Below, piece by piece: positions 1 to 7,255 of a stretch of DNA of 64,000 nt. The number at the start of each line of letters is the position of its first letter. Position 1 is the stretch's first letter. The translations under genes were made by a program, and so were the position numbers. Origin of the DNA: Streptomyces tropicalis (GTDB lineage: Bacteria; Actinomycetota; Actinomycetes; Streptomycetales; Streptomycetaceae). Location: NCBI RefSeq assembly GCF_029269835.1, contig NZ_JARJBB010000003.1, positions 186,001 through 250,000 on the forward strand. The letters run 5' to 3'. The notes beneath the pieces are model-generated. The model was not told the DNA's origin. It did no database searches and worked only from the letters and a program-made list of their open reading frames with translations.

Positions 1-832
1 GCATCTTCACCGGCAGCTCGTGCTCGCGGGCGAAGTCCTCGGCGGCGATGATCGAGGCGGTGGCGCCGTCGTTCAGACCGGCCGCGTTGCCCGCGGTGAC
101 CCGGCCGTGGACGCGGAACGGGGTCTTCAGACCGGAGAGGTTCTCCAGCGTGGTGCCCGGGCGCATCGGCTCGTCGGCCGTGACCAGGCCCCAGCCCGTC
201 TCGCCGCCCTCGGGGCTGGTGCGGCGCACCGAGACCGGCACCAGGTCCTGCTGGATCTTGCCGTTGGCGTACGCCTTGGCGGCCTTCTCCTGCGAGCGCA
301 CGGCGTACTCGTCCGCGCGCAGCTTGGTGATCTGCGGGTAGCGGTCGTGCAGGTTCTCCGCCGTCATGCCCATGAACAGGGCGGACTGGTCGACCAGCTT
401 CTCGCTCACGAACCGCGGGTTCGGGTCCACGCCCTCGCCCATCGGGTGGCGGCCCATGTGCTCCACGCCGCCGGCGATGACGGCGTCGTAGGCGCCGAAG
501 GCGATGGAGCCGGCGGTCGTCGTCACGGCGGTCAGCGCACCGGCGCACATGCGGTCGATGGAGTAGCCGGGGACCGACTGCGGCAGGCCGGCGAGGATGC
601 CGGCCGTGCGGCCGAGGGTCAGGCCCTGGTCACCGATCTGCGTGGTCGCGGCGATGGCGACCTCGTCGATCTTCTTGGGGTCGAGACCGGGGTTGCGGCG
701 CAGCAGCTCCCGGATCGCCTTCACGACGAGGTCGTCGGCGCGGGTCTCGTGGTAGATGCCCTTCGGGCCCGCCTTGCCGAACGGGGTGCGGACGCCGTCT
801 ACGAAGACGACGTCCCTGACGGTACGAGGCAC
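1..832 (-). CDS. fadA: Acetyl-CoA acyltransferase (thiolase), 3' end beyond window
   Basis: This encodes a degradative-type thiolase that cleaves 3-ketoacyl-CoA with CoA in fatty-acid beta-oxidation. About 277 codons of the usual ~400 are visible; the rest lies left of base 1. The GTG start at 832 follows a GGAGGAG ribosome site 6 bases upstream. The protein opens MPRTVRDVVFVDGVRTPFGK, the classic thiolase N-terminus, and has the active-site cysteine in SIDRMCAGAL (about C96), the residue that is acylated. The C-terminal His and Cys motifs are off the edge. In Streptomyces such genes usually precede fadB, which would lie outside the window. A small inverted repeat upstream (899-919) may be its operator. 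The family is certain; the fadA name rests on remembered gene order. Confidence 0.93.
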   Translation of the reverse strand, partial: MPRTVRDVVFVDGVRTPFGKAGPKGIYHETRADDLVVKAIRELLRRNPGLDPKKIDEVAIAATTQIGDQGLTLGRTAGILAGLPQSVPGYSIDRMCAGALTAVTTTAGSIAFGAYDAVIAGGVEHMGRHPMGEGVDPNPRFVSEKLVDQSALFMGMTAENLHDRYPQITKLRADEYAVRSQEKAAKAYANGKIQQDLVPVSVRRTSPEGGETGWGLVTADEPMRPGTTLENLSGLKTPFRVHGRVTAGNAAGLNDGATASIIAAEDFAREHELPVKM

Positions 833-898
833 GATGGCTCTCCTCCAGGGTGCGGGGTGGCACTGCTGCGTTGCGCTGAGCGCGCGCTCAGGACCCAT

Positions 899-919
899 GC
901 TACTTGTGGGTAACGTAGC
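899..919 (-). promoter_or_regulatory. Inverted repeat upstream of thiolase, possible TetR-type operator
   Basis: GCTAC and GTAGC flank an 11-base centre that contains TACT-N4-GGTA, itself roughly symmetric. The repeat sits 67-87 bases upstream of the thiolase GTG. On the minus strand it is followed immediately by TAGCAT, a plausible -10 box. TAC...GTA-type palindromes are known in front of fatty-acid degradation genes controlled by TetR-family regulators in actinobacteria. The assignment here is inference from position and shape. Confidence 0.35.
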
Positions 920-1093
920 TGCCCAGTCCCCTCGTGCGGAGCGGCGAACGTCACATCCGCGCCGGCCGCCGCCGACGATCCTGGCCCGGCCCCGGCGCCC
1001 CGCGGCGAACCGACGCGCCGGAGCATGCGAGAGGGACGCGGGGCGGCACTCCGCCGCCGCGTCCCTCCTGTGCCTCGCGCCCCCCGCGCACCC

Positions 1094-1121
1094 GGACCGG
1101 CAGGCCCGGGGCCTGCCGTCC
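1094..1121 (-). terminator. Hairpin downstream of RNase D
   Basis: A GC-rich stem of about 13 pairs with a single bulged C lies 19 bases past the RNase D stop codon. There is no U tract, as is usual for Streptomyces terminators. It most likely ends the RNase D transcript before the thiolase promoter. Confidence 0.5.
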
Positions 1122-1139
1122 GGAGCGTGGCCGATCCGC

Positions 1140-2441
1140 TCAGGCGCCGTTCTCCGCGCCCGTGGCCGTCAGGGCGTCCACCAGGAGCGGCGTGACCTGC
1201 TCCACCTGCCAGGGCCGCGCCCCGTGCGCGGCCAGGACGGCCGCGACGGACTCCGGGTCGGCCGTCCTCGGGGGCTCCCAGCACAGCCGCCGCACGGTGT
1301 CCGGGGCGATCAGGTTCTCCTGGGGCATGGTCAGCCGCTCCGCGAGCGCCGAGACGCCCGCCCGCGCCGCCGCCAGCCGCGCGGCCGCCGCCGGGTCCTT
1401 GTCGGCCCACGCGCGCGGCGGCGGGGGACCGGCCACCTGCTGGCCGGGCTGCGGCAGCTGCGCCTCCGGCAGCGTCCGGGCGCGGTCCACCGCGGCCTGC
1501 CACTGCTCCAGCTGACGGCGGCCGGTCCGGTGGCCGAAACCGTTCAGCGCGGCCAGCGCCTGCACGGTGGCGGGCAGGCCCAGCGCGGCCTCGACGATGG
1601 CCGTGTCGGGCAGCACCTTGCCCGGGGAGACGTCGCGCCGCTGGGCGATCCGGTCGCGGGTCTGCCACAGCTCGCGCACCACGGCGAGCTGCCGCCGGCG
1701 CCGCACCTTGTGCATCCCCGACGTACGGCGCCAGGGGTCCTTGCGGGGCTCGGGCGGCGGGGCGGAGGCGATGGCGTCGAACTCCTGCCGCGCCCACTCC
1801 AGCTTGCCCTGCCGGTCCAGCTCCTTCTCCAGGGCGTCCCGCAGGTCGACCAGGAGTTCCACGTCGAGGGCCGCGTAGCGCAGCCAGGGATCGGGCAGCG
1901 GCCGGGTCGACCAGTCGACGGCGGAGTGGCCCTTCTCCAGGACGAAGCCCAGCACGCCCTCGACCATCGCGCCCAGCCCGACCCGGGGGAACCCGGCCAG
2001 CCGGCCGGCCAGCTCGGTGTCGAACAGGCGGGTGGGCACCATGCCTATCTCGCGCAGACAGGGCAGGTCCTGCGTGGCGGCGTGCAGCACCCACTCCGTG
2101 CCGGACAGGGCCTCGCCGAGCGCGGAGAGGTCGGGGCAGGCGGCGGGGTCGATCAGCGCGCTGCCGGCGCCCTCCCGGCGCAGCTGCACCAGATAGGCGC
2201 GCTGGCCGTAGCGGTAGCCGGAGGCGCGCTCGGCGTCCACGGCGACCGGGCCGGTGCCCGCGGCGAAGGCCGCGACCACCTCGGCGAGGGCGTCCGCGTC
2301 CGCGATCACGGGCGGAATGCCCTCGCGCGGTTCGAGGAGGGGGATCGGCGCCCCGGTGTCAGAAGATCCGCCGTCGTCCGGAGGGGCGCCTCCGGTGGTG
2401 CGCAGTGGGCTGTCTGCTGCGGTCTTTTGGGCGTCGGTCAC
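1140..2441 (-). CDS. rnd: Ribonuclease D (DEDD 3'-5' exonuclease with HRDC domain)
   Basis: 433 residues, a 3'-5' exoribonuclease of the RNase D type acting in tRNA and stable-RNA end trimming. The DEDD-y catalytic set is visible: D69 and E71 in AVDAERA, D125 in HAATQDLPCL, and Y189 with D193 in RYAALDVELL. The second half fits an HRDC nucleic-acid-binding domain followed by a helical tail. The first ~45 residues are disordered and acidic. The GTG start has no clear ribosome site. A TACCCT hexamer lies just upstream, so the message could be leaderless. A 38-base perfect palindrome begins 25 bases upstream. Order whiI - rnd on the same strand suggests possible read-through from whiI, but the 413-base gap and palindrome argue for separate control. 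Confidence 0.93.
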   Translation of the reverse strand: MTDAQKTAADSPLRTTGGAPPDDGGSSDTGAPIPLLEPREGIPPVIADADALAEVVAAFAAGTGPVAVDAERASGYRYGQRAYLVQLRREGAGSALIDPAACPDLSALGEALSGTEWVLHAATQDLPCLREIGMVPTRLFDTELAGRLAGFPRVGLGAMVEGVLGFVLEKGHSAVDWSTRPLPDPWLRYAALDVELLVDLRDALEKELDRQGKLEWARQEFDAIASAPPPEPRKDPWRRTSGMHKVRRRRQLAVVRELWQTRDRIAQRRDVSPGKVLPDTAIVEAALGLPATVQALAALNGFGHRTGRRQLEQWQAAVDRARTLPEAQLPQPGQQVAGPPPPRAWADKDPAAAARLAAARAGVSALAERLTMPQENLIAPDTVRRLCWEPPRTADPESVAAVLAAHGARPWQVEQVTPLLVDALTATGAENGA

Positions 2442-2854
2442 CTGTCAAGGGTATCCGTGGATGGACGGCGCCCGCCGACGGAACGTTCCGTCGGCGGGCG
2501 CCGGGGGGTCGCAAACCGGTCAGGCGGACGACGCGTCCGGTTCACGACCGGCCGTGGGAGCCGGGGGCCTGCGGCCGGTCCCGGTGGGCGTGGGGGGAGC
2601 GTTCGCCCTGCGTCGGCGGCTCCGCGGAACGGGTGGGGGGAGGTGGGGAGGCCGCCGTTCGGGCGGTGCTGTGCGGGTTCCGCCATGGGGCGGACGGAAG
2701 CGGGCGGAATGGGGGACGGGGACGGCGCGGGGAGGCGCAGTCGAGCTCTTCGGGGAGGAGGGGCGGCAGGGGGTCTTCGGGGAGGAGGTGTGGCAGGGGC
2801 GGAGGGCTCGGGACCGGTGTGCGGGAGGCGCGGCCGGGTGTCGGTGGGCGGTCG
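2442..2854. other. Intergenic region between whiI and RNase D
   Basis: These 413 bases lie between two minus-strand genes. The stretch is G-rich on the plus strand (many GGGGAGG and CGGGGG blocks) and has no gene I can support. Its only clear structure is the perfect palindrome at 2466-2503, next to the RNase D start. Confidence 0.6.
2466..2503. repeat. 38-bp perfect palindrome upstream of RNase D
   Basis: Bases 2466-2484 are the exact reverse complement of 2485-2503, with no spacer; the centre reads GGAACGTTCC. As RNA it would fold into a very stable hairpin. It is over 350 bases past the whiI stop and only 25 bases before the RNase D GTG. It could therefore be a terminator for read-through from whiI, a 5' structure on the rnd message, or a dimeric protein site. 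No U tract follows. Which role applies is not decidable from sequence. Confidence 0.7.
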
Positions 2855-3517
2855 TCAGTGGATGATGCCGGTCCGCAGCGCGACCGCGACCATCCCGGCG
2901 CGGTCGCCCGTGCCGAGCTTGCGGGCGATGCGGGCGAGGTGGCTCTTGACGGTCAGGGCGGACAGGCCCATGGACACGCCGATCGCCTTGTTCGACTGGC
3001 CCTCGGCGACGAGGCGCAGGACCTCGACCTCGCGGCCGGACAGCTCGCGGTAGCCGCCCGGGTGGCTCGGGGCACCCGGGGGGCGGCGGTGGAGACGGTT
3101 GGCCGCCGCGCCGATCGGGGCGGCGCCGGGCCGGGTGGGGAGGCCGAGATTGGTGCGGGTGCCGGTGACGACGTAGCCCTTCACACCGCCCGCCAGGGCG
3201 TTGCGCACGGCGCCGATGTCGTCGGCGGCGGACAGGGCGAGACCGTTGGGCCAGCCGGCCGCGCGGGTCTCGGACAGCAGCGTGAGCCCGGAGCCGTCGG
3301 GCAGGTGGACGTCGGCCACGCAGATGTCGCGGGGGTTGCCGATACGGGGACGCGCCTCCGCGACGGACGACGCCTCGATGACGTCCCGGACTCCGAGCGC
3401 CCACAGGTGACGGGTGACGGTGGACCGGACGCGCGGGTCCGCCACGACGACCATGGCGGTCGGCTTGTTCGGGCGATAGGCGACCAGGCTTGCGGGCTGC
3501 TCGAGGAGAACGGACAC
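2855..3517 (-). CDS. whiI: WhiI-type orphan response regulator (sporulation)
   Basis: 220 residues, a NarL/FixJ-family regulator with an N-terminal receiver (about 18-125) and a C-terminal LuxR-type helix-turn-helix (about 152-215, LSGREVEVLRLVAEGQSNK onward). The receiver is degenerate. D69 is kept in VADVHLPDGSG, but the N-terminal acidic pair is a single D27 in VVVADPR. The conserved lysine after GYVV is replaced by threonine (about T118). This agrees with the literature on Streptomyces WhiI, an atypical receiver needed for late sporulation that works with BldM. A sigma-WhiG-like promoter lies upstream (3596-3623). Neighbours rnd and the DUF3000 gene match the S. coelicolor whiI locus as I remember it. 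Start at ATG 3517 follows GGAGG. Confidence 0.9.
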   Translation of the reverse strand: MSVLLEQPASLVAYRPNKPTAMVVVADPRVRSTVTRHLWALGVRDVIEASSVAEARPRIGNPRDICVADVHLPDGSGLTLLSETRAAGWPNGLALSAADDIGAVRNALAGGVKGYVVTGTRTNLGLPTRPGAAPIGAAANRLHRRPPGAPSHPGGYRELSGREVEVLRLVAEGQSNKAIGVSMGLSALTVKSHLARIARKLGTGDRAGMVAVALRTGIIH

Positions 3518-3595
3518 CAGGCCTCCTGGGGGTGGGGGACGGGGCCGGCATGTGGGGGTCAGCCGGGACCAACCGTGCTTTCAAGGTCACAGTCG

Positions 3596-3623
3596 TCTTC
3601 GGCATCGAACCCGGTGTCCTTTA
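3596..3623 (-). promoter_or_regulatory. Sigma-WhiG-like promoter of whiI
   Basis: On the minus strand TAAA (3623-3620) is followed by 16 bases and then GCCGAAGA (3603-3596). The motile/WhiG sigma consensus is TAAA, 15-16 bases, GCCGATAA, so 10 of 12 defined positions match. The predicted start is near 3588, about 70 bases ahead of the whiI start codon. whiI is a known sigma-WhiG target in S. coelicolor, which supports both the promoter and the gene name. Confidence 0.75.
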
Positions 3624-3982
3624 GGGAATGATCACGATCTGGTGAGTAACAATACGTGCAATTCGGACATGCTATCGATCATCCGAAGGTCGAATCGGTC
3701 CGGTCGGGGCCGTTCGGCGGCGATAAGCGCTCGAATGTGGCCGTATCGACAAAGACACGGCAAGAGGTCGGTAAGGCGTGCATGACCGGGCGGGGGTCGC
3801 CCGGATGCAGGACGAGCGGGAACGGCGCGGGGCGGGGCGGAGGGGTGCGGACCGCGGCGCGCGGCGGGCCGTGCGCCGGACGCGGGAGGGCGGCACGGCC
3901 GGGCCCGCCAGGGGACGTGGGGCGCCGGACGCCGGGACCGGAGCCCCCGGGGCCGGAGAGCGGACGCCGCCGGGGTGGAGGG

Positions 3983-4006
3983 CGGACGCCCGGGGTCCGG
4001 CGTCCG
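3983..4006 (-). terminator. Hairpin downstream of the DUF3000 gene
   Basis: CGGACGCC and GGCGTCCG form a perfect 8-bp stem around an 8-base loop, 16 bases past the stop codon of the DUF3000 gene. It is probably the terminator that separates that gene from whiI. Confidence 0.5.
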
Positions 4007-4021
4007 TGCGGAAGGGACGGC

Positions 4022-4708
4022 TCAGCGGGAGTTCGGGCCGCGGCGCTGCGGCAGCGTGACCACCGACGCGTCCCCCGGCCCGGCCGGCGGCAGCCCCGCG
4101 ACCTGGGCCAGCAGGTCGCACCAGGACGCCAGGTGGGCGGCCGTGTCCGGTGCCCCGGCCCGGCCCTCGCGGGGCGTCCAGGAGGCCCGGATCTCGATCT
4201 GCGAGGCCGGCGGCCGCGCCGACAGCCCGCCGAAGTGGTGCGAGCTCGCCCGGGTGACGGTGCCGCTGGGCTCGCCGTAGGTCAGGCCCCGTGCCTTCAG
4301 CGCCCCGGTCAGCCACGACCAGCACACGTCCGGCAGCAGCGGGTCGGCGGCCATCTCGGGCTCCAGCTCCGCGCGCACCAGGGTCACCAGCCGGAAGGTG
4401 CCCTGCCAGGCGTCGTGCCCGGCCGGGTCGTGCAGCAGCACCAGGCGCCCGTCGGCGAGGTCCTGCTCGCCGTCGACCACCGCGGCCTCCAGGGCGTACG
4501 CGAAGGGGGCGAGCCGCTTCGGCGGGGGCACCTGCTCGATCTCGACCTGCGGGCGGACCCGTGCCGTCTTCAGCGCGTCCACGGCGGCCCGGAAGGCCAC
4601 GGGGACCGTGTTGCGCGCATCCGCGTCCGCATCCCTGCCCTCCCTCCCGTCCTTCGCGTCGTCCATTTCGCCAGCGCCGTCCGACAGTCGTCCCTGAGCC
4701 GCAGCCAT
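4022..4708 (-). CDS. DUF3000 family protein
   Basis: 228 residues if translation starts at ATG 4708. This is an actinobacterial protein of unknown function, recognised by features such as [16 protein letters not shown] and [12 protein letters not shown] and by its place divergent from hemE, which is conserved in Streptomyces. There is no signal peptide or membrane segment, so it should be cytoplasmic. The first ~40 residues are polar and low-complexity. No strong ribosome site precedes 4708, and an internal ATG ([10 protein letters not shown]) about 22 codons in is an alternative. The gene shares a 163-base divergent region with hemE. No function can be inferred from the sequence. Confidence 0.85.
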   Translation of the reverse strand: MAAAQGRLSDGAGEMDDAKDGREGRDADADARNTVPVAFRAAVDALKTARVRPQVEIEQVPPPKRLAPFAYALEAAVVDGEQDLADGRLVLLHDPAGHDAWQGTFRLVTLVRAELEPEMAADPLLPDVCWSWLTGALKARGLTYGEPSGTVTRASSHHFGGLSARPPASQIEIRASWTPREGRAGAPDTAAHLASWCDLLAQVAGLPPAGPGDASVVTLPQRRGPNSR

Positions 4709-4871
4709 GCGGGGAAGAGTAAGGGGAACGGGGCTCCCGTGCAGGGCAAGACACCCCGCCGGTGGTCGTCGCACCCGAGCCGGGCGCCCGCCCGCACCCG
4801 CGGCCCGTCGCCCCCGGGTCCGCCCGGCACCGCGCACGGGGCGCCGCCCGGGCCGTGGGAGACTTGCCACC

Positions 4872-5957
4872 GTGAGTGCCAACGAGACCCCCGCAGGCGG
4901 GCAGCCGACCCGGCCGCAGCCGCCGACCGCCACCTACGACTCCGCCTTCCTGAAGGCGTGCCGGCGCGAGCCCGTGCCGCACACGCCCGTGTGGTTCATG
5001 CGGCAGGCCGGGCGCTCCCTGCCGGAGTACCGCAAGGTGCGCGAGGGCATCCCGATGCTCGAGTCGTGCATGCATCCGGAGCTGGTCACCGAGATCACCC
5101 TCCAGCCGGTGCGCCGGCACGGCGTGGACGCGGCGATCTACTTCAGCGACATCGTCGTCCCGCTGAAGGCCATCGGCATCGACCTCGACATCAAGCCCGG
5201 CGTCGGCCCGGTCGTCGAGCAGCCGATCCGCACCCGCGCCGACCTGGACCGGCTGCGCGACCTCACCCCCGAGGACGTCGCCTACGTCACCGAGGCCATC
5301 GGCCTGCTCACCGCCGAGCTCGGCGCCACCCCGCTGATCGGCTTCGCCGGGGCGCCGTTCACCCTCGCGAGCTACCTCGTCGAGGGCGGTCCGTCCCGCA
5401 ACCACGAGCACACCAAGGCGCTCATGTACGGCGACCCGCAGCTGTGGGCCGACCTGCTCGACCGCCTCGCCGTGATCACCTCCGCCTTCCTCAAGGTCCA
5501 GATCGAGGCCGGCGCGAGCGCCGTCCAGCTCTTCGACTCCTGGGTCGGCGCGCTCGCTCCCGCGGACTACCGCCGCTCCGTCATGCCCGCCTCCCGCAAG
5601 GTCTTCGAGGCCGTCGCCGGCTACGGCGTCCCGCGCATCCACTTCGGTGTCGGCACCGGCGAGCTGCTCGGCCTGATGGGCGAGGCCGGCGCGGACGTCG
5701 TCGGCGTCGACTGGCGCGTCCCGCTGGACGAGGCCGCCCGCCGGGTGGGCCCGGGCCGGGCGCTCCAGGGCAACCTCGACCCGGCGGTCCTCTTCTCCAC
5801 CCCGGAGGCCGTCGAGGCCAGGACCCGCGAGGTGCTGGACGCGGCCGCGGGCCTGGAGGGCCATGTCTTCAACCTCGGCCACGGCGTCCTGCCGACCACC
5901 GACCCGGACGCCCTCACCCGGCTCGTCGAGTACGTCCACACGCAGACCGCCCGCTGA
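4872..5957 (+). CDS. hemE: Uroporphyrinogen decarboxylase
   Basis: 361 residues, the usual length. It decarboxylates the four acetate side chains of uroporphyrinogen III to give coproporphyrinogen III in haem synthesis, in the cytoplasm and without cofactor. The family signatures are plain: [19 protein letters not shown] near the N-terminus (substrate-binding arginines), [19 protein letters not shown] (catalytic aspartate), [13 protein letters not shown], and [10 protein letters not shown] towards the end. Start is GTG 4872 ([10 protein letters not shown]), 10 bases after GGGAGA; longer in-frame starts give an unfamiliar N-terminus. hemY and hemQ lie 3-5 kb downstream on the same strand and complete part of the same pathway. 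Confidence 0.97.
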   Translation: MSANETPAGGQPTRPQPPTATYDSAFLKACRREPVPHTPVWFMRQAGRSLPEYRKVREGIPMLESCMHPELVTEITLQPVRRHGVDAAIYFSDIVVPLKAIGIDLDIKPGVGPVVEQPIRTRADLDRLRDLTPEDVAYVTEAIGLLTAELGATPLIGFAGAPFTLASYLVEGGPSRNHEHTKALMYGDPQLWADLLDRLAVITSAFLKVQIEAGASAVQLFDSWVGALAPADYRRSVMPASRKVFEAVAGYGVPRIHFGVGTGELLGLMGEAGADVVGVDWRVPLDEAARRVGPGRALQGNLDPAVLFSTPEAVEARTREVLDAAAGLEGHVFNLGHGVLPTTDPDALTRLVEYVHTQTAR

Positions 5958-5964
5958 GCGGTCC

Positions 5965-6789
5965 TCACCACGTGTGCCGCGGCCGCGCCTGCCTGCCGAG
6001 GAGCAGGCGGCGCGGCTCGGGCGGCGGCGGGGTGCCGGGGCGCAGCGGCAGCGCGATCAGCATGCCGGCGAGGAAGCCGACGACATGGGCCGCGTACGCG
6101 ACGGTGCCGGTGTCCGAGACGCCCCGGCCGGACGAGTACACCGCCTGCAGCACGAACCAGAAGCCGAGCACGATCCAGGCCGGCAGCCGCAGCGGCAGGA
6201 ACACCAGGAACGGCACCAGGACCCACACCCTGGCCCTCGGAAAGAGCACCAGATACGCGCCGAGTACGCCGGCGATCGCGCCCGAGGCGCCGATCAGCGG
6301 CACCGCGGAGTCCGCGTCGAACAGCGCGAAGCCGTAGCCGGCCGCGTAGCCGCAGACGACGTAGAACACCAGGTACCGCACGTGGCCCATGCGGTCCTCG
6401 ACGTTGTTGCCGAAGATCAGCAGGAACAGCATGTTGCCCAGCAGGTGCAGCCAACTGCCGTGCAGGAACATCGCGGTGAGGACCGAGAGCGCCGGGGACT
6501 TGTGGTAGCCCGGCGGGCCGAGCACGCAGCCCGGACCGTGCGGGCCGATCCCGGTCGCGCCCGTCGCCACCAGCGACGGCAGCCGATGGTGGATCAGTTC
6601 CCTCGGCACGGCCGCGTAGTGCTCGGTGAACGCCTGGAGATGGCACAGCTGCGCCAGCGGGCTGCCGCCCGCCACGGAGCCGGCTATCCCGGGCGTGCCC
6701 AGGAACACGACCACATTGACCACGATCAGGGCGTACGTCACCCAGGGGGTGCGCCGCACGGGGTTCACGTCATGGACGGGGATGACCAC
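5965..6789 (-). CDS. Rhomboid family intramembrane serine protease
   Basis: 274 residues with about six to seven membrane helices. The catalytic pair is visible: the nucleophile S169 in GASGAIAGVLGAYL and H235 in YAAHVVGFLAGM. The HGSWLHLLGNMLFL motif of the family is at about 110-123. Rhomboids cut transmembrane substrates inside the bilayer; the substrate here is unknown. A loop of about 60 residues between helices 1 and 2 is longer than in the minimal core. I chose GTG 6789 because it gives MVIPVHDVNPVRRTP, the usual N-terminus in this subfamily. GTG 6768 (MNPVRR) is possible. The gene converges with hemE, whose stop is only 7 bases away. Confidence 0.92.
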   Translation of the reverse strand: MVIPVHDVNPVRRTPWVTYALIVVNVVVFLGTPGIAGSVAGGSPLAQLCHLQAFTEHYAAVPRELIHHRLPSLVATGATGIGPHGPGCVLGPPGYHKSPALSVLTAMFLHGSWLHLLGNMLFLLIFGNNVEDRMGHVRYLVFYVVCGYAAGYGFALFDADSAVPLIGASGAIAGVLGAYLVLFPRARVWVLVPFLVFLPLRLPAWIVLGFWFVLQAVYSSGRGVSDTGTVAYAAHVVGFLAGMLIALPLRPGTPPPPEPRRLLLGRQARPRHTW

Positions 6790-6912
6790 AAGCAAGTACT
6801 GCCCCGGATGCGCGCGGCGAACCGGTGAACGCGCCCCGGCGGGCCTGCGTATGTCTCCTCGACCGTCCGCGGCACGGGGAGCGGGCCGCGGGAACGACGT
6901 GAGGACCAGCCG

Positions 6913-7215
6913 ATGAGCGAGCGAGTGACCCCTGCCATACCCGCGATCCAGGCCGCGCCCGACGGCGAGGCCGAACTCGCCCTCGTGGTCCGACTGCCCT
7001 GGGAGGACGTGGCCAGGCTCGGCCAGGAGGCCGGGCGGCTGGCGGCCCAGATGCAGCGGCCGGTGACGCTGGACGAGGCCGTCGGCCACCGGCTCCGCTC
7101 CGCGCGGGCGGCCGCCCCGTCCGCGGCGCACGCCAGGCCCGCGGGCGAACAGCCGGCCGCGACCTCCACCAGCGGCTCGGTGTCGTCCCTCCCCAGACTC
7201 AACGGCACGGCCTGA
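6913..7215 (+). CDS. Small conserved hypothetical protein
   Basis: 100 residues with no domain I recognise. The ATG has GAGGA 7-8 bases upstream. The middle (residues 20-65) looks like a folded, charged helical segment (ELALVVRLPWEDVARLGQEAG); the tail from ~68 is Ala/Ser/Pro-rich and disordered. There is no signal or membrane segment. It is divergent from the rhomboid gene and convergent with the FAD oxidoreductase. The ribosome site and the ordinary codon usage argue for a real gene. Confidence 0.68.
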   Translation: MSERVTPAIPAIQAAPDGEAELALVVRLPWEDVARLGQEAGRLAAQMQRPVTLDEAVGHRLRSARAAAPSAAHARPAGEQPAATSTSGSVSSLPRLNGTA

Positions 7216-7255
7216 GCAGGGGCCCCGATCGGTACCCGGTCCGGTGGCGGGTCCG

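Larger units (their letters stand above)
833..1139. other. Intergenic region between thiolase and RNase D
   Basis: These 307 bases hold no convincing gene. They lie upstream of the thiolase and downstream of RNase D, both on the minus strand. They contain the thiolase ribosome site and probable promoter, an inverted repeat at 899-919 and a terminator-like hairpin at 1094-1121. Long reading frames here are GC-driven shadows without ribosome sites. Confidence 0.6.
3518..4021. other. Intergenic region upstream of whiI
   Basis: This 504-base gap lies between whiI and the DUF3000 gene, both on the minus strand. The right half (about 3780-4021) is very GC-rich low-complexity sequence with a hairpin at 3983-4006. 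The left half (3590-3780) is AT-richer than its surroundings and contains the sigma-WhiG-like whiI promoter. I see no gene here. Confidence 0.6.

Noticed and set aside
2445..2460. TTGACA hexamer at the RNase D start as a -35 box
   Set aside because: It lies within a few bases of the start codon and its matching -10 would fall inside the gene with no TAnnnT at 16-18 bases.
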